64,000 nt of DNA, taken from the NCBI GenBank assembly GCA_034336665.1, contig CM067585.1, positions 362,501-426,500 of the forward strand. Reading direction: 5' to 3'. The position numbers and the translations under genes were made by a program. This document shows, piece by piece, positions 45,401 through 57,400 of this stretch (positions are counted from its first letter, which is position 1; every line of letters begins with the position of its first letter). The notes under the pieces are model-generated. The model had not been told where the DNA came from. It did no database searches and was given only the letters and a program-made list of their open reading frames with translations. The stretch comes from Luscinia megarhynchos. Taxonomy: Eukaryota; Chordata; Aves; Passeriformes; Turdidae.

Positions 45401-48400
45401 GCACACCTTGGTGGGCTGTCGTGGGCAGCACCCTGGGGTACATGGACATCCTCCAGCTTCTCTATCCCTTCTGGTAAAGCTCAGGAGAGGTGGAACAGGG
45501 GGATTAGAATCATAGAATTTAGTTGAGAGGGACCCCCAGGATCACCCAGCCCAGCCCAGCCCCCAGCAATCCCCCTGCCCATCCCTGGAGCTCTGGCAGC
45601 CTCGGGGCCGTGCCCATTCCCTGGGGAGCCTGGGCAGTGCCAGCACCTCTGGGGAGGGAAGAACCTTTCCCTGAGCTCCACCTGAGCCTGGGCAGTGCCA
45701 GCACCTCTGGGAGGGAAGAACCTTTCCCTGAGCTCCAGCCTGAGCCTGGGCAGTGCCAGCACCTCTGGGAGGAAGAACCTTTCCTGAGCTCCACCTAAGC
45801 CTGGGCAGTGCCAGCACCTCTGGGGGAGGGAAGAACCTTTCCCTGAGCTCCACCTGAGCCTGGGCAGTGCCAGCACCTCTGGGAGGGAAGAACCTTTCCC
45901 TGAGCTCCAGCCCAGCTCCAGCCCTCCCTGGCTCTGGCCCTGTCCCAGGGAGCAGAGATGGGAGCTGCAGCCCAGCTGAGCTCTGCCCTCAGCTCCTCTG
46001 CTCCAGCTGCACACGCCGAGTGCCCTCAGCCGCCGCCCGTGTGGCCCCTCCAGACCCGTCAGCACCCTCATCGCTGCTCCCCTCTTTCCAGGCTCCTACC
46101 TGATGGTGAACTGCTCTCAGCACGCCGCGGGCCAGAGGGCCGAGCTGCTGCTGCAAGCCCTGAGCGAGAACGACACGCACTGCCTGCAGTTCAGCTTCTT
46201 CCTGTTCAGCCGGGACGGCCGCAGCCCCGGCTCGCTGCGGGCGCTGGTGCGGGCGGCGGGCGGCCCGGCGGGCGGCGCCGTGTGGAGCGCGGCCGGCTCG
46301 CTCGGCCGCCAGTGGCACCAGGCCGAGCTGGCCGTCAGCCTCTTCTGGCCCAGCGAGTACCAGGTGAGGCAGCGTGCCCCGGCCCCGGCCCGGGCCCCGG
46401 CCGCGGGTGACCCCCGTTTGTGCCGCAGGTGCTCTTCGAGGCGGTGGTGTCCAGCGAGCGCAGGGGCTACCTGGGCCTGGATGACATCCTGCTTCTGAAC
46501 TACCCGTGCTGTGAGTGCCGTGGGGGCGCCGGGGCAGGGCTGGCAGCAGGGCTGGCAGCAGGGCTGGCAGCCTGGACCCTTGGGGAGGGCAGAGGGCCTA
46601 GTGCCAGTGTGCAGTCTGGTGGCCTGGGTGCCCTGGTGTTACCTGGGCAGGTGGAGCTCCATCTCCATCTCCTGGGCTCCTTCTTTGCGTCTCCGTGCCT
46701 GTCTCCACCAGCTCCGACATTGCTTTAGTTTTTATAAAACCTTGGAAAAGACTGAACACGAGGCCTGAGTGTCCCCATCAAGAGAGGCCTCCGAGGCTAG
46801 TGGAGACCCAAAATCCCAGGCTGTCCCAACACACTGGCTCTTGGGGTCATCCCTATTTCTTGCAGGCAGGAGACCTGCCCCGTCTATCAATACTCAGCAT
46901 CTGTCAGACCAGCACTGTGAAGTGCTGGAGAGAAAAGGCTTTTCCCTCCCTGGGACACTGGCGGGTTCTGTGGGGACAGGAGCACATGGCTGGAGGGTGG
47001 GCATCAGGCCCAGCTCGGCTGTGACATCCTGGGCAGGGTTTTTGGGTGCGGAGGGACTTGTGCAGCAGTGCTGCCGTGGGGCCCCTTGCAGCTCAGTCCT
47101 TGCTCACCCCTTGCTGTGTCCCTCGGCAGCGAAAGCGCCCCACTTCTCCCGCCTGGGCGACGTGGAGGTGAACGCGGGGCAAAACGCCACCTTCCAGTGC
47201 GTGGCCACGGGCCGGGCGGCCGAGGCTGAGCGCTTCCTGCTGCAGGTGAGCAGAGGGGCTGCGGCACCGCCCCAGCCCGCGCGCTCGCGGCCGTCCTGCG
47301 GCAGAAAACCCCGCTGGGCATGCGGGACAAGGGCCGTCCCCCAGCGCTGGGGACACCCCGGTGGCTCTGGAGGTGCAGGCACCTCTGTGGGGCAGGAATG
47401 GGGCAGGAATGGTGAATATGGAAGTTAACCCATGGGGCAGGGAGAGCTCAATCTGTGGGGCAGAGAATGGGGGAATTTGGGGTATTGATCTGTGGGGCAC
47501 AGAGCTCAATCTATGGGGCAGGGAGAGCTCAATCTGTGGGGCAGGGAATGGGGGAATTTGGGGATTGATCTGTGGGGCACAGAGCTCAATCTGTGGGGCA
47601 GGTTTGGCTCAATCTGTGGGGCAGGACTGAGCAATTTATGGGGCAGGAACGGAGGATCTGCGGGGCACAGAGCTCAGTCTATGGGGCAGGTTTGGCTCAA
47701 TCTGTGGGGCAGGACTGAGCGATCCATGGGGCAGGAACGGAGGATCTATGGGGCACAGAGAGCTCAATCCATGGGGCAGGAACGGAGGGTCTGCGGGGCG
47801 CAGAGCTCAGCCTGCGGGGCAGGTTTGGAGTGGCGAAGGGGGTCTGTGGGGCAGGCATTGGTGACGCCGTGTCCCGTGGGCAGAGGCAGAGCGGCGAGCT
47901 GCTCCCTGCCGCCTCGGTGAAGCACGTCAGCCACCGGCGCTTCCTGGCCACGTTCCAGCTGGCCGCGGTGACCGGGGCCGAGCAGGGCCTGTACCGCTGC
48001 GTCACCCAGGCCGCCCGCGGCGCCGGCGTCTCCAACTTCGCCGAGCTCATCGTCAAAGGTGCGTGCGCTGCGCCGGGGGGGTGCCGCGACAATGGCACTG
48101 CGGTTTCGCGCTGGGGATGAGCTGTTAAATGTGCAGCGTGGAACCAGAAACTCCCTTCCCCGGTAGCCTTAGATCATTTATTTTTGATTGCAGTAGGTGG
48201 GAATTAATTAATTATGGTGAAACTGTGCGGCACCACGCTGGGCCGTGTGACTTATAAAGATAATTAAGGTTTGATCAGATGAAACCCTATTGCAGCTGTT
48301 AAAGCCTTCTGAAAGTGATGGAGGGCACAGGCACAGCCTGAAGTTTGAATACTGAATTGATACACCCTGTACTTGGGTGACTCCCACATCCTCTGGGTAG

Positions 48401-51400
48401 GGAATCCGAGTTTGTTCTGTGCTGTGTAGCACAAATCCCAGAATGGTTTGGGAGGGACTTTAAAGCTCATCCAGCCCCATCCCCTGCCATGGGCAGGGAC
48501 ACCTTCCACTCAACCAGGTTGCTAAGAGCCCTCTCTAGCCTGGCCTTGGACACTTCCAGGAATGGGGCAGCCACAGCTTCTCTGGGCAACCTGTGCCAGG
48601 GCTTCCCCACCCTCAGGGAAGAATCTTTTCCCAGTGTCCAATCTAAACCTGCTTTGCATCAGTGTGAAGCCATTCCCCCTAGTCCTGTCACTACATGCTA
48701 TTGTAAAAAGTCCCTCTCCATGTCCTTTGTAGCCCCTTCAGATACTGGCAGGTCACACTTAGGTCACTCCAAAGGTTCTCTCTCTTCTCCAGCCTGAGTG
48801 TGGTGGGTTGGTGTGGGAAAAGACCCTGGGAGCACGCTGACTGCAGCCTGTAAACAATAACATAAAGCCACGGTACCTGTGGTTGTGCCAGCGCTGGCCT
48901 GGCTCTGGGGATGCTCCACCTGCCCCTCTGTGCTCTCTTCCAGAGCCCCCCACCCCCATTGCCCCTCCCCAGCTGCTCCGGGCTGGCTCCACCTACCTCA
49001 TCATCCAGCTCAACACCAACTCCATCACCGGCGACGGGCCCATCGTGCGCAAGGAGATCGAGTACCGCATGACCTCGGGGCCCTGGTCCGAGGTGCACGC
49101 CGTCAGCATGCAGACCTACAAGCTCTGGCACCTGGACCCCGACACCGAGTACGAGATCAGCGTGCTGCTCACCCGGCCCGGCGAGGGGGGCACGGGCAAG
49201 CCGGGGCCGCCCCTCGTCAGCCGCACCAAGTGTGCAGGTGGGTCCTGGCGTCCCCTGTGCTGTGCTGAGGAGGGGAGCTGACCCAGGCACCTGTGTGTGT
49301 GCTGGCAGAGACATCCCTCGTTCACTTCTCCCATTCACTGCAATCAGAGCTGGCTGAACTCCCTCCCGCTGGTGGCACTTGGTCCCTCTCCTCTGGAGAG
49401 CTTGGCTTGGGCTTGGTGACAGCACGAGGGCTCCCGTGCTGCAGGCACCTTTCTGTGGGCATCTGGGGCTGCCTGTGGGGCTGGTACCCTGCTTCACCTT
49501 CACAGGGAAGGATGAGCCTGTGAGGGCTGCTGCCCCTGCAACTCAAACTGCAGGGTTGGTGGCTGACAGATGTCCCCAGTGGTGCCCTCAGCCCTGTCTG
49601 CAGGGTAGCAGCATCCTCTGCTGGGGCGGGTCCCAGTTTTGCAGCCAGGGTTGCTCTCTGCTCTCGTCCCTTTTGTCCCTGTGCTGTAAAGGGTTTTCCC
49701 TGGTGAGGCACATAAACCCGTGGGATGTGTGCCCCCGGGCTCACCTCTCCCATGTCTTTCCCCGCAGAGCCCATGCGAGCCCCCAAAGGCCTGGCTTTCT
49801 CTGAGATCCAGTCCCGACAGCTGACGCTGCAGTGGGAGCCCCTGGGCTACAACCTGACGCGCTGCCACACCTACACCGTGTCGCTGTGCTACCGCTACCT
49901 GGTGGGCAGCGGCCACAACCAGACCTTCCAGGAGTGCGTCAAGATGGAGCGCAACAGCAACCGCTACACCATCAAAAACCTGCTGCCCTACAGGAACATC
50001 CACGTCAGGCTCGTCCTCTCCAACCCCGAGGGGCGCAAGGAGGGCAAGGAGGTGACATTCCAGACAGATGAGGACGGTGAGTCTGCTCGGGAGCTGCATC
50101 ATCCCCAGAACTGCAGCTCTGTAGCTGCCGAGCTGCTGGGCTGTTTCACAGGAAACATGGTGTGCATCCCTGGCTCCTGGCCCGTGGGCATGATGGGAAT
50201 ATCTCCTGAGCCAAGGAGGGGGTGAAACGGATCTCCCAGCCCCAGAGCTGTGTGACAGGAGGAGAGAGAAAGGGCAGTGGTGGTGTTTGTGGAAAGGAGA
50301 TGCCTGGTGGGCTGGGAGGCTCAGGCACTGGATGGGGATGTCACTCTAGACCCACTGCCCTCATCCCTGGAGTGGAATTTTAGCAATGGAGGGTGTGGGA
50401 GTTGGCTCATACCCAGCTTCTCTCAGCACGAGTCGTCCTCACTCACCTGTTACTGGGAACCAAAGCCTGGCAGCCACAATAACAGCAATTAAAACCATTA
50501 ATGCTCTGCACTCGGGTAACATCTTTTATCTGCTTGGTTGCGATGGACTCGGCCCTGCTGCATTTTCTGGAAAAGTGCTGCTCACCAGCACAGGTGCAGC
50601 TTTCCTTGGCTTCCCTGGGGCTCTTCCCTGGTGAGGTTTGCTCTCAGGTGGGTTCAGGTTTGTGCTGAGAGCTCTGCAGTGGTAAGGTCCTGGTTTCTGG
50701 CAGCAGCTTTGCTCCTGTTTTTCCCCCTGTTCTGGCTGTGCCCTCTTCTGGGTTCCCTGTCGCCTGAGCAGGAGGACATCCTTGATGGACACTCCAGCAT
50801 TGCTCCAAGACTTCTTGGTTTTGGAATCTCTTGCTCTGGCAAGCCCTTCCCTGAGGATCTGCTCAAGCTGAGGCTGCTGGAGAGGTCTGGCCTCACGTGC
50901 CCCCACCCTGGCTGCATCTCGCCATCAGCAGTGCCTGAGTCGCTCTGGGGATACAGCAGGAGCTGCAGGACAGAGCTGGCTCTGGGTGTCCAGTGCCTCT
51001 GTCAGTGACAGGCCACATCCAAGGCTGGCCTCTCCCACTGCTGGCTGCTGGGGCCTGAGTGTGGCTGGAGCGTCCATGGCTCTCACCTGGAGTCATCTGT
51101 TAAGCAAAAATGGAATTAATCTTCAAAGCACTTCTTAGCATCAAGAATCAGCAATTAAAGTGAAGGAACTAGTAATTGCAAAGGATGGAGCTGGCTCTGG
51201 AGCCCTGGAGGACCCCTGAGGAGAAGCCTGCCACAGAATTCCCTGCACAGGACTTGCAGTTGTGTGGGCAATGCTCACTCCTGTCTGCCAGGCTGGAAAG
51301 GAAAACCTGAAGAGCTGGAGTGGAGCTGAAAGTGTCTCCAGGTCCTTTTGTCGTCTTCAAAGCCTAAATCCAGCACCTTCCTCTGCACACCAGCACTTTC

Positions 51401-54400
51401 CACATCCCCAGCCCTGAGCCTGCCCCAGCGGGGGCACCAGCTCCACCCTGCCAGTGGTTTATTTTCCAGCTGTAATTGCTCCTGTTGTTCTCACTGGGCT
51501 GTGACTGCTCCAGCTGTTTGCTTATGGAATATTAATACAGGAGCTCCAGATGTCTTTTTGCTATGCTCTAATCACTCCAGCTGCTTTTCCCTGTGCCTCA
51601 ATTAACTGGGGCTAGTGGCTTGCCCCTTGGATTGAACTTGAGGCTGTGTATACATTCAGTCTCATGGAGATGGATCTATGGATACCCTCCTATGGATATA
51701 TGGCAGATACTCCTCACGTGTCTGGCCCAGCCTGCCTGGGAGGATGATGAGAGTTTGAGCTCCTAGAACTGTGGGATGATGCAAGTAAACCAAGGTGCCA
51801 AAAGCTTGTTGATCACAGGACCCTTAATTGTGGTTTATTTTGGCATGAGGTCAGTTTTGGCAGCAGCATCCCCTGGGGCTGCTGTTGGTGGGCTGCAAAG
51901 AGGCACCTCCCCATCCTGAGTGGTAAGCCGTGGTTTTGGGCTGGAAGATCCAAGTAACTGGGCCAAACCAAGGCTGTTGTTTACAGCATCCCTCTTGGAC
52001 CCTGGGCAAAGCTGTGCTGGGCGTGTGGGCAGGACACTGAGGGGAGTGTGCTGCATGCATGGGTTGTCCAGCTGGTGTTTCACTGCCCCTGTGGATCCAC
52101 AGCTGGAGACTTCATTCTGTGCGTGCCTGAAATGATGGACCTCAGTCCCTGGGCCCTGTGGAACTATCCCTGCAGTGTGATGGTGCTGCAGGGAGCCAGT
52201 TCTCCCTGTGCAGGCAGGGTGCATGTGCTGCAAGCCAGGATAAATACATGTGTATAATTCCATAAATAACTATATGTTTGCAAATATGCATGGCAGAGGG
52301 GTATGTGCACACCTGGGAGCTGTTGTGTGCATCCTCTGTCTCTCTCACCCTGGGGTGGAAGCATGATACCTGTACTTATATACGTGAGTATATAGGCATT
52401 ATAATATTAAGATAATATATAAATTACCCTATGGACAAAAACAATGATACAACATACAATAATAAAAATTGTCTATATAATGCAGACTATGTATAATAAT
52501 AGAAAATAACATATAATTATATATAGTGTAGGTTCTGTATATTAAAACCCAATCTCTGTAGGTACACACTTTGTTGCCCTACAGGTTTCTGTAATTCTTC
52601 CCAAATTTAATAAGTGTACGCGTGTAGGACACAGTGCCTCTGATGAAATTAACGTGTAAATCAGGTGCAAACGGCGCGTCTGCACGGTGGGAAGCGGGAG
52701 GTGATCCCTCTCTCCCGGCCCGTAATCACCCCCGGACAAAAGCTGTGAAAAAAACCGATCAGCGAGAAGAGCTGCTGTCGCCTGCGAGCTCTGGGAGGGG
52801 GGATGCTGCTGGTGCCTCCCCCGCTGGCCGCCTCAGGTGGAGAAATCCATCACAAGGGACGGGTATTGATCCCGGCGCCGCTGACTGCCGCCTGCAATTA
52901 CAGTTATTACTGTGCTGCTGTTAATTGGAGGGGAGGCTGGGCCGCGTCCAGCCTGGCTGTGAGCTTGTTGCTGCTGCTGGCAGTGTCACCACAGGATGCT
53001 AATGGCTCCGGGGGGAAATCGGGGTGTGGGGGAAAAGGGAACTTCTTTTTTCCTCACGCTGGAAAGCTCGGGCACCCTGTGCCTGGGCTGAGGTGCTGGA
53101 AGTGGTACTTGTGGGGTTTGTGCTGCTGTGGGGACCTCCCCTCCCGTGGCAAAGTGTCACCAGTGGATCCAGGAGCATCGATGCCTTGGGCATCCCCCTG
53201 GGGAGCCACCAGCCGTCTGGTGGCACACGCTGGGGACGAGTGACACGGCAGTGGGAATGAGGTGGCCCATCCACGTCCACCCAGAGGGGTTTCCTGGAGG
53301 ACTCCTTACAGGCTGGTTTACCAGCTACATCCAAGCACGCCTGCTTTCCTTCCCCAGTGCCTGGCGGCATCGCCTCCGAGTCCCTGACCTTCACCCCGCT
53401 GGAGGACATGATATTCCTGAAGTGGGAGGAGCCGGTGGAGCCCAACGGCCTCATCACGCAGTACGAGGTGCGTGCTGGCCGGGTGGCACCCGGGGACACG
53501 GGGACACGGCGGGGTCCTGCTGAGGGCAGCGTTGGGGGAGTCTCAGACAGTCTCTGCCTGTCGGCCGTGGGGAATAGAGGCAGCTGCTGCTACCCCTGAG
53601 CCCTTTGGCTTTTCCAGTGAACCTCTGGCTTTCCTTTCACCTCCAGGCTGCCCCGTGACTGTCCTCTCCTCCCTTCTTCACCCAAATCTGGGCTCTGTCC
53701 CCTCTCCCACGGCCACAGGTGATGCTGTACCCTGTCCCTGCAGATCAGCTACCAGAGCATCGAGTCCTCGGACCCCGCGGTGAACGTGCCGGGCCCGCGG
53801 CGCACGGTGTCCAAGCTGCGCAACGAGACCTACCACGTGTTCTCCAACCTGCACCCCGGCACCACCTACCTGTTCTCGGTGCGGGCCCGCACCGGGAAGG
53901 GCTTTGGCCAGACTGCGCTCACCGAGATCACCACCAACATCTCGGGTAGGTTCCCCTCCCCGCCTGCTGCTGGCTTCTCCTGCGCTCCGGAGCCCTGCGG
54001 TGGTGTGGAGTCTGTGGCTCACTCTCGTGTGCTTTTGGTGGCTGGATGCTGCCACAGAACAATGCTCCAGCTGTGCTGTGAGCCCCAGGCAGTCCCCAGA
54101 CTGGTGGGTCTCTGTCTGGGGAGTCTGGCCCGCCCGGTGCTGGTGGCTGGTGCTGTCAGAGCTCTCAGTGTGTGCGTGAGGGATTAACTAGGCTTTGCTA
54201 ATGAGCCTTGCAGTACTTGGGGCTCTGCACTCGTGTCTGTGGCGTCGCATTAACTGCAGCAAACGGCCTGAGCTGCGTGTGAATGGGACACTGGGACAAA
54301 GCAGCTGAAGCTGGGCCCCAGCGGCTGCCAGCGATGATCTGGGGACCACAAGGCTGTACCAGGCATGAGAGGGGTTCCCCTACCTTGGTCTGGGGCTGCT

Positions 54401-57400
54401 GCTGGGCTGGCTCAGCTGTGCTTCTGCCCTGGGATGGGGGAAGCTCACACTGTGCCCGTGAATTCTGGGTGGTGCTGTTCTTGGCCGCATCTCAAGACTG
54501 GAGCATTCAGGTTATGCTGAGGATGGATGCCACTCTTGGTTTTTTCACCTCTGCCGGACTGGTGTTGGGAGTCTCCCTTGTGCACACCCAGGGGTCCTCT
54601 CTCAATTCTTTCTCAAGACCTGGAGAGATTTTTTTACTTTATTTGCAATAATTCGTATTACACCACTGGGCGATGCCTTGCCCTGGGCAAAGCTGCTCGT
54701 GCCTCAGTTTCCCCCTGAGCCAGGGGAGCCCCAGAACTGACTCCAGCTCCCGTTGCAGCTCCCACCTTCGACTACGGGGACATGCCGTCGCCGCTGGGCG
54801 AGTCGGAGAGCACCATCACGGTGCTGCTGCGGCCGGCGCAGGGCAGGGGCGCTCCCATCAGGTAGGCCGGGCTGCGGGAGGGCGAGGCCCCGAAACAGGG
54901 CGGCACGGCGGGCTCCAGGCCGGGGCAGCAGCGTTCTTCCCAGGGCTAACCCGTGCCTGCCCTCGCCAGCACCTACCAGGTGATTGTGGAGGAGGAGCGG
55001 CCCCGGAGGCTGAAGCGGGAGCTGGGGGGGCAGGAGTGCTTCCCGGTGCCGCTCACCTTCGGTGACGCCGTGTCCCGAGGCGCCGTGCACTACTTCGGGG
55101 CAGAGCTGCCTGCCAGCAGCCTCCCCGAGGCCAAGCCCTTCACCGTGGGCGACAACCAGACCTACAGCGGCTACTGGAACCCGCCCCTGGAGCCCAAGAA
55201 GGCCTACCTCATCTACTTCCAGGCCATGAGCAACCTCAGAGGGGTGAGTAGTCCTGGCACCCAGCCAGGGGCTGGACAGGTAAAGGCAGTCTGGGGTCTG
55301 GGGGTTGATAAAAATGGGTCTACTTTTAGATCCCTCTTCCCTGGGTCACCCTCTGGGTTCAGGTGTCTCGCCAGGGGAGCAGTTGGTGCTCCAGGCCACC
55401 CTTAATGGCATGTTGGGATGATGGGTGGGTGTCCTGCTCCAGCACCCCTGGGTGGTGCCTGTCCCCATCCCCGTGCCAGTGCTGGGGGTCAAGTAGCCTA
55501 ATTTCCTCCACCCACTGCAGTACCAGCCAGGACCCCAACAAGCACCAGTGCAGAGGGGACCCCCTTCCTGGGGCTGCCCCGCTTGAGAAGGGGACTGTTC
55601 GGGCAGCCTGAGCTGAGAGTCATTGCTGGGACCCAGCCCTGGCAGGACAGCCAGTCCCAGCTCCAGAGATGCTGCAGCTCCCGGGCTGCCCTTCCCTCCC
55701 TGCTGCTGCCAGTTCCCTCTTGGCAGCTGGAGCCCCTGCATCCTGATTCCTCCAGAAACCACCGGGCAGGACCACCGGGATCCTGTGGGACCACATCTGG
55801 GCACCACCCCCGGACGGCGGGAGCGTCCTCATCCTGCACTCCCTGTCTGCTGGGAAGTTGTTACCGAGTCCTTTTGTGTGCTTGGGGCTCGTTCGCACCT
55901 CGCTGGGGCCGAGAGAGACAGGGAGGATCCCGGCTCTGGATAATAACTGGTGGCTGATGCTGTGCTCCATCGTTCCTGCTGGGAGGCAATGGATTTATCC
56001 CAGCTGCCATCAGACGTTGGAAATACGCTGGATCGTAGCTGGGGTTTTTCGTGCCAGATGAAGCAAGAAGCAGGAGAAGGAAAAGCTGGAGATCCCAGGG
56101 AGAGCAGTGCTGTAGCTGGCCCTGCCCTGGGCATATGGCATGGGCAGGTCTTGGGCCGAGGGTGGACAGAGCAGCAGTGGTGCCTGGTGTCCTGAGAGAC
56201 TGGAGGATGCTTGGAAAAGAAGACAATACTGCCACAATGGTGCTTTTTATTTTGCAACAGAAGTTGAAGGCATGGAAAAATGGAATATTTTAGCTGAATC
56301 CACCCCTAAATTGCAAATGTTGAAACTGTTGGAGACTTGAGCTGGGACCTCATGGCAAAATTGGCAGCAGGTGCAGAGCACCAGGATTGCAGCTTGAAAC
56401 TTTGACTGATGGAAGACAAGCCCATGGAGCTCTGGATGACATGGAATGTTATCCATAGGAATGTTTTAGCTGTAGCTGGTGGCACATTGGTGACATGTGG
56501 CTTGGCTGCGTCTGCTGGGTCCTCCCACGCTCCTGAGCTTTGCCATCCCCTCTGCCAGGAGCAGTGGCTCCAGCTAAACCTGGGAATGCTGGGGACAGAT
56601 CATTCAGCAGCATCTCCTGGGATGTGGGTTCCCAGGAGCTGTGGGGTGCTGCTGTGCAAACCACCCATGGGCTCCCTTAACCTGGGGGCTGAAGCACCAG
56701 TGGAGCATTCCTGTGCCCACCCAGCCTCGCTGGGGCGGGAGTGGGGAGTGGAGCCGCTGATCCAGCACTGATCCCCCTTTTTACCTCCGCAGGAAACTCG
56801 GCTGAACTGTGTCCGGATTGCTCGCAAAGGTGAGCCCTCCCCTCCCCTGATCCCACCTGCTGGGGAGGGAATAGCAAAATCTTACGAGTGCCTAGCAAGT
56901 AGTTCTGAAACAACAGATTAAATAGAGATGTTAGCAGTGTTTGACATAGATGCTGAAAATAGTTATGTTAAGGTTTGAAGCCTCTTTTTTTGTTTAGAAA
57001 ATACCAAATGCCACAAATACCAAAGAACCAACAGGCGTCCTGTCCCAAGCCTGGCGGGAGAGGTCTGAAGATAAGGGTTACAGATAAGAAAGCCATAAAA
57101 CATTGTAATTTAGTAGTTCCTATAGGTTGTATGCAAATATTAAGAAATTAGTATATTGTATGAGATTGGTTATTGGAAATTAGAATATTCATCATAGAAG
57201 AATACTTATTGTATTGAAAACGGAAAATCGCTCTCTTACCTGGCTTCTCTCTCTAAGCTCTCTTACCCCCTTGCTCTTATCACTCTCCATGCTCTACACT
57301 CTCTCTTACACCCACACCTTATAATAAAAATACAAACCTGAAGAACAGAAAATAGAGAGCTCCTGAGTCTGTCCAGCGACCGTCCAGCAACCCTGATCCC

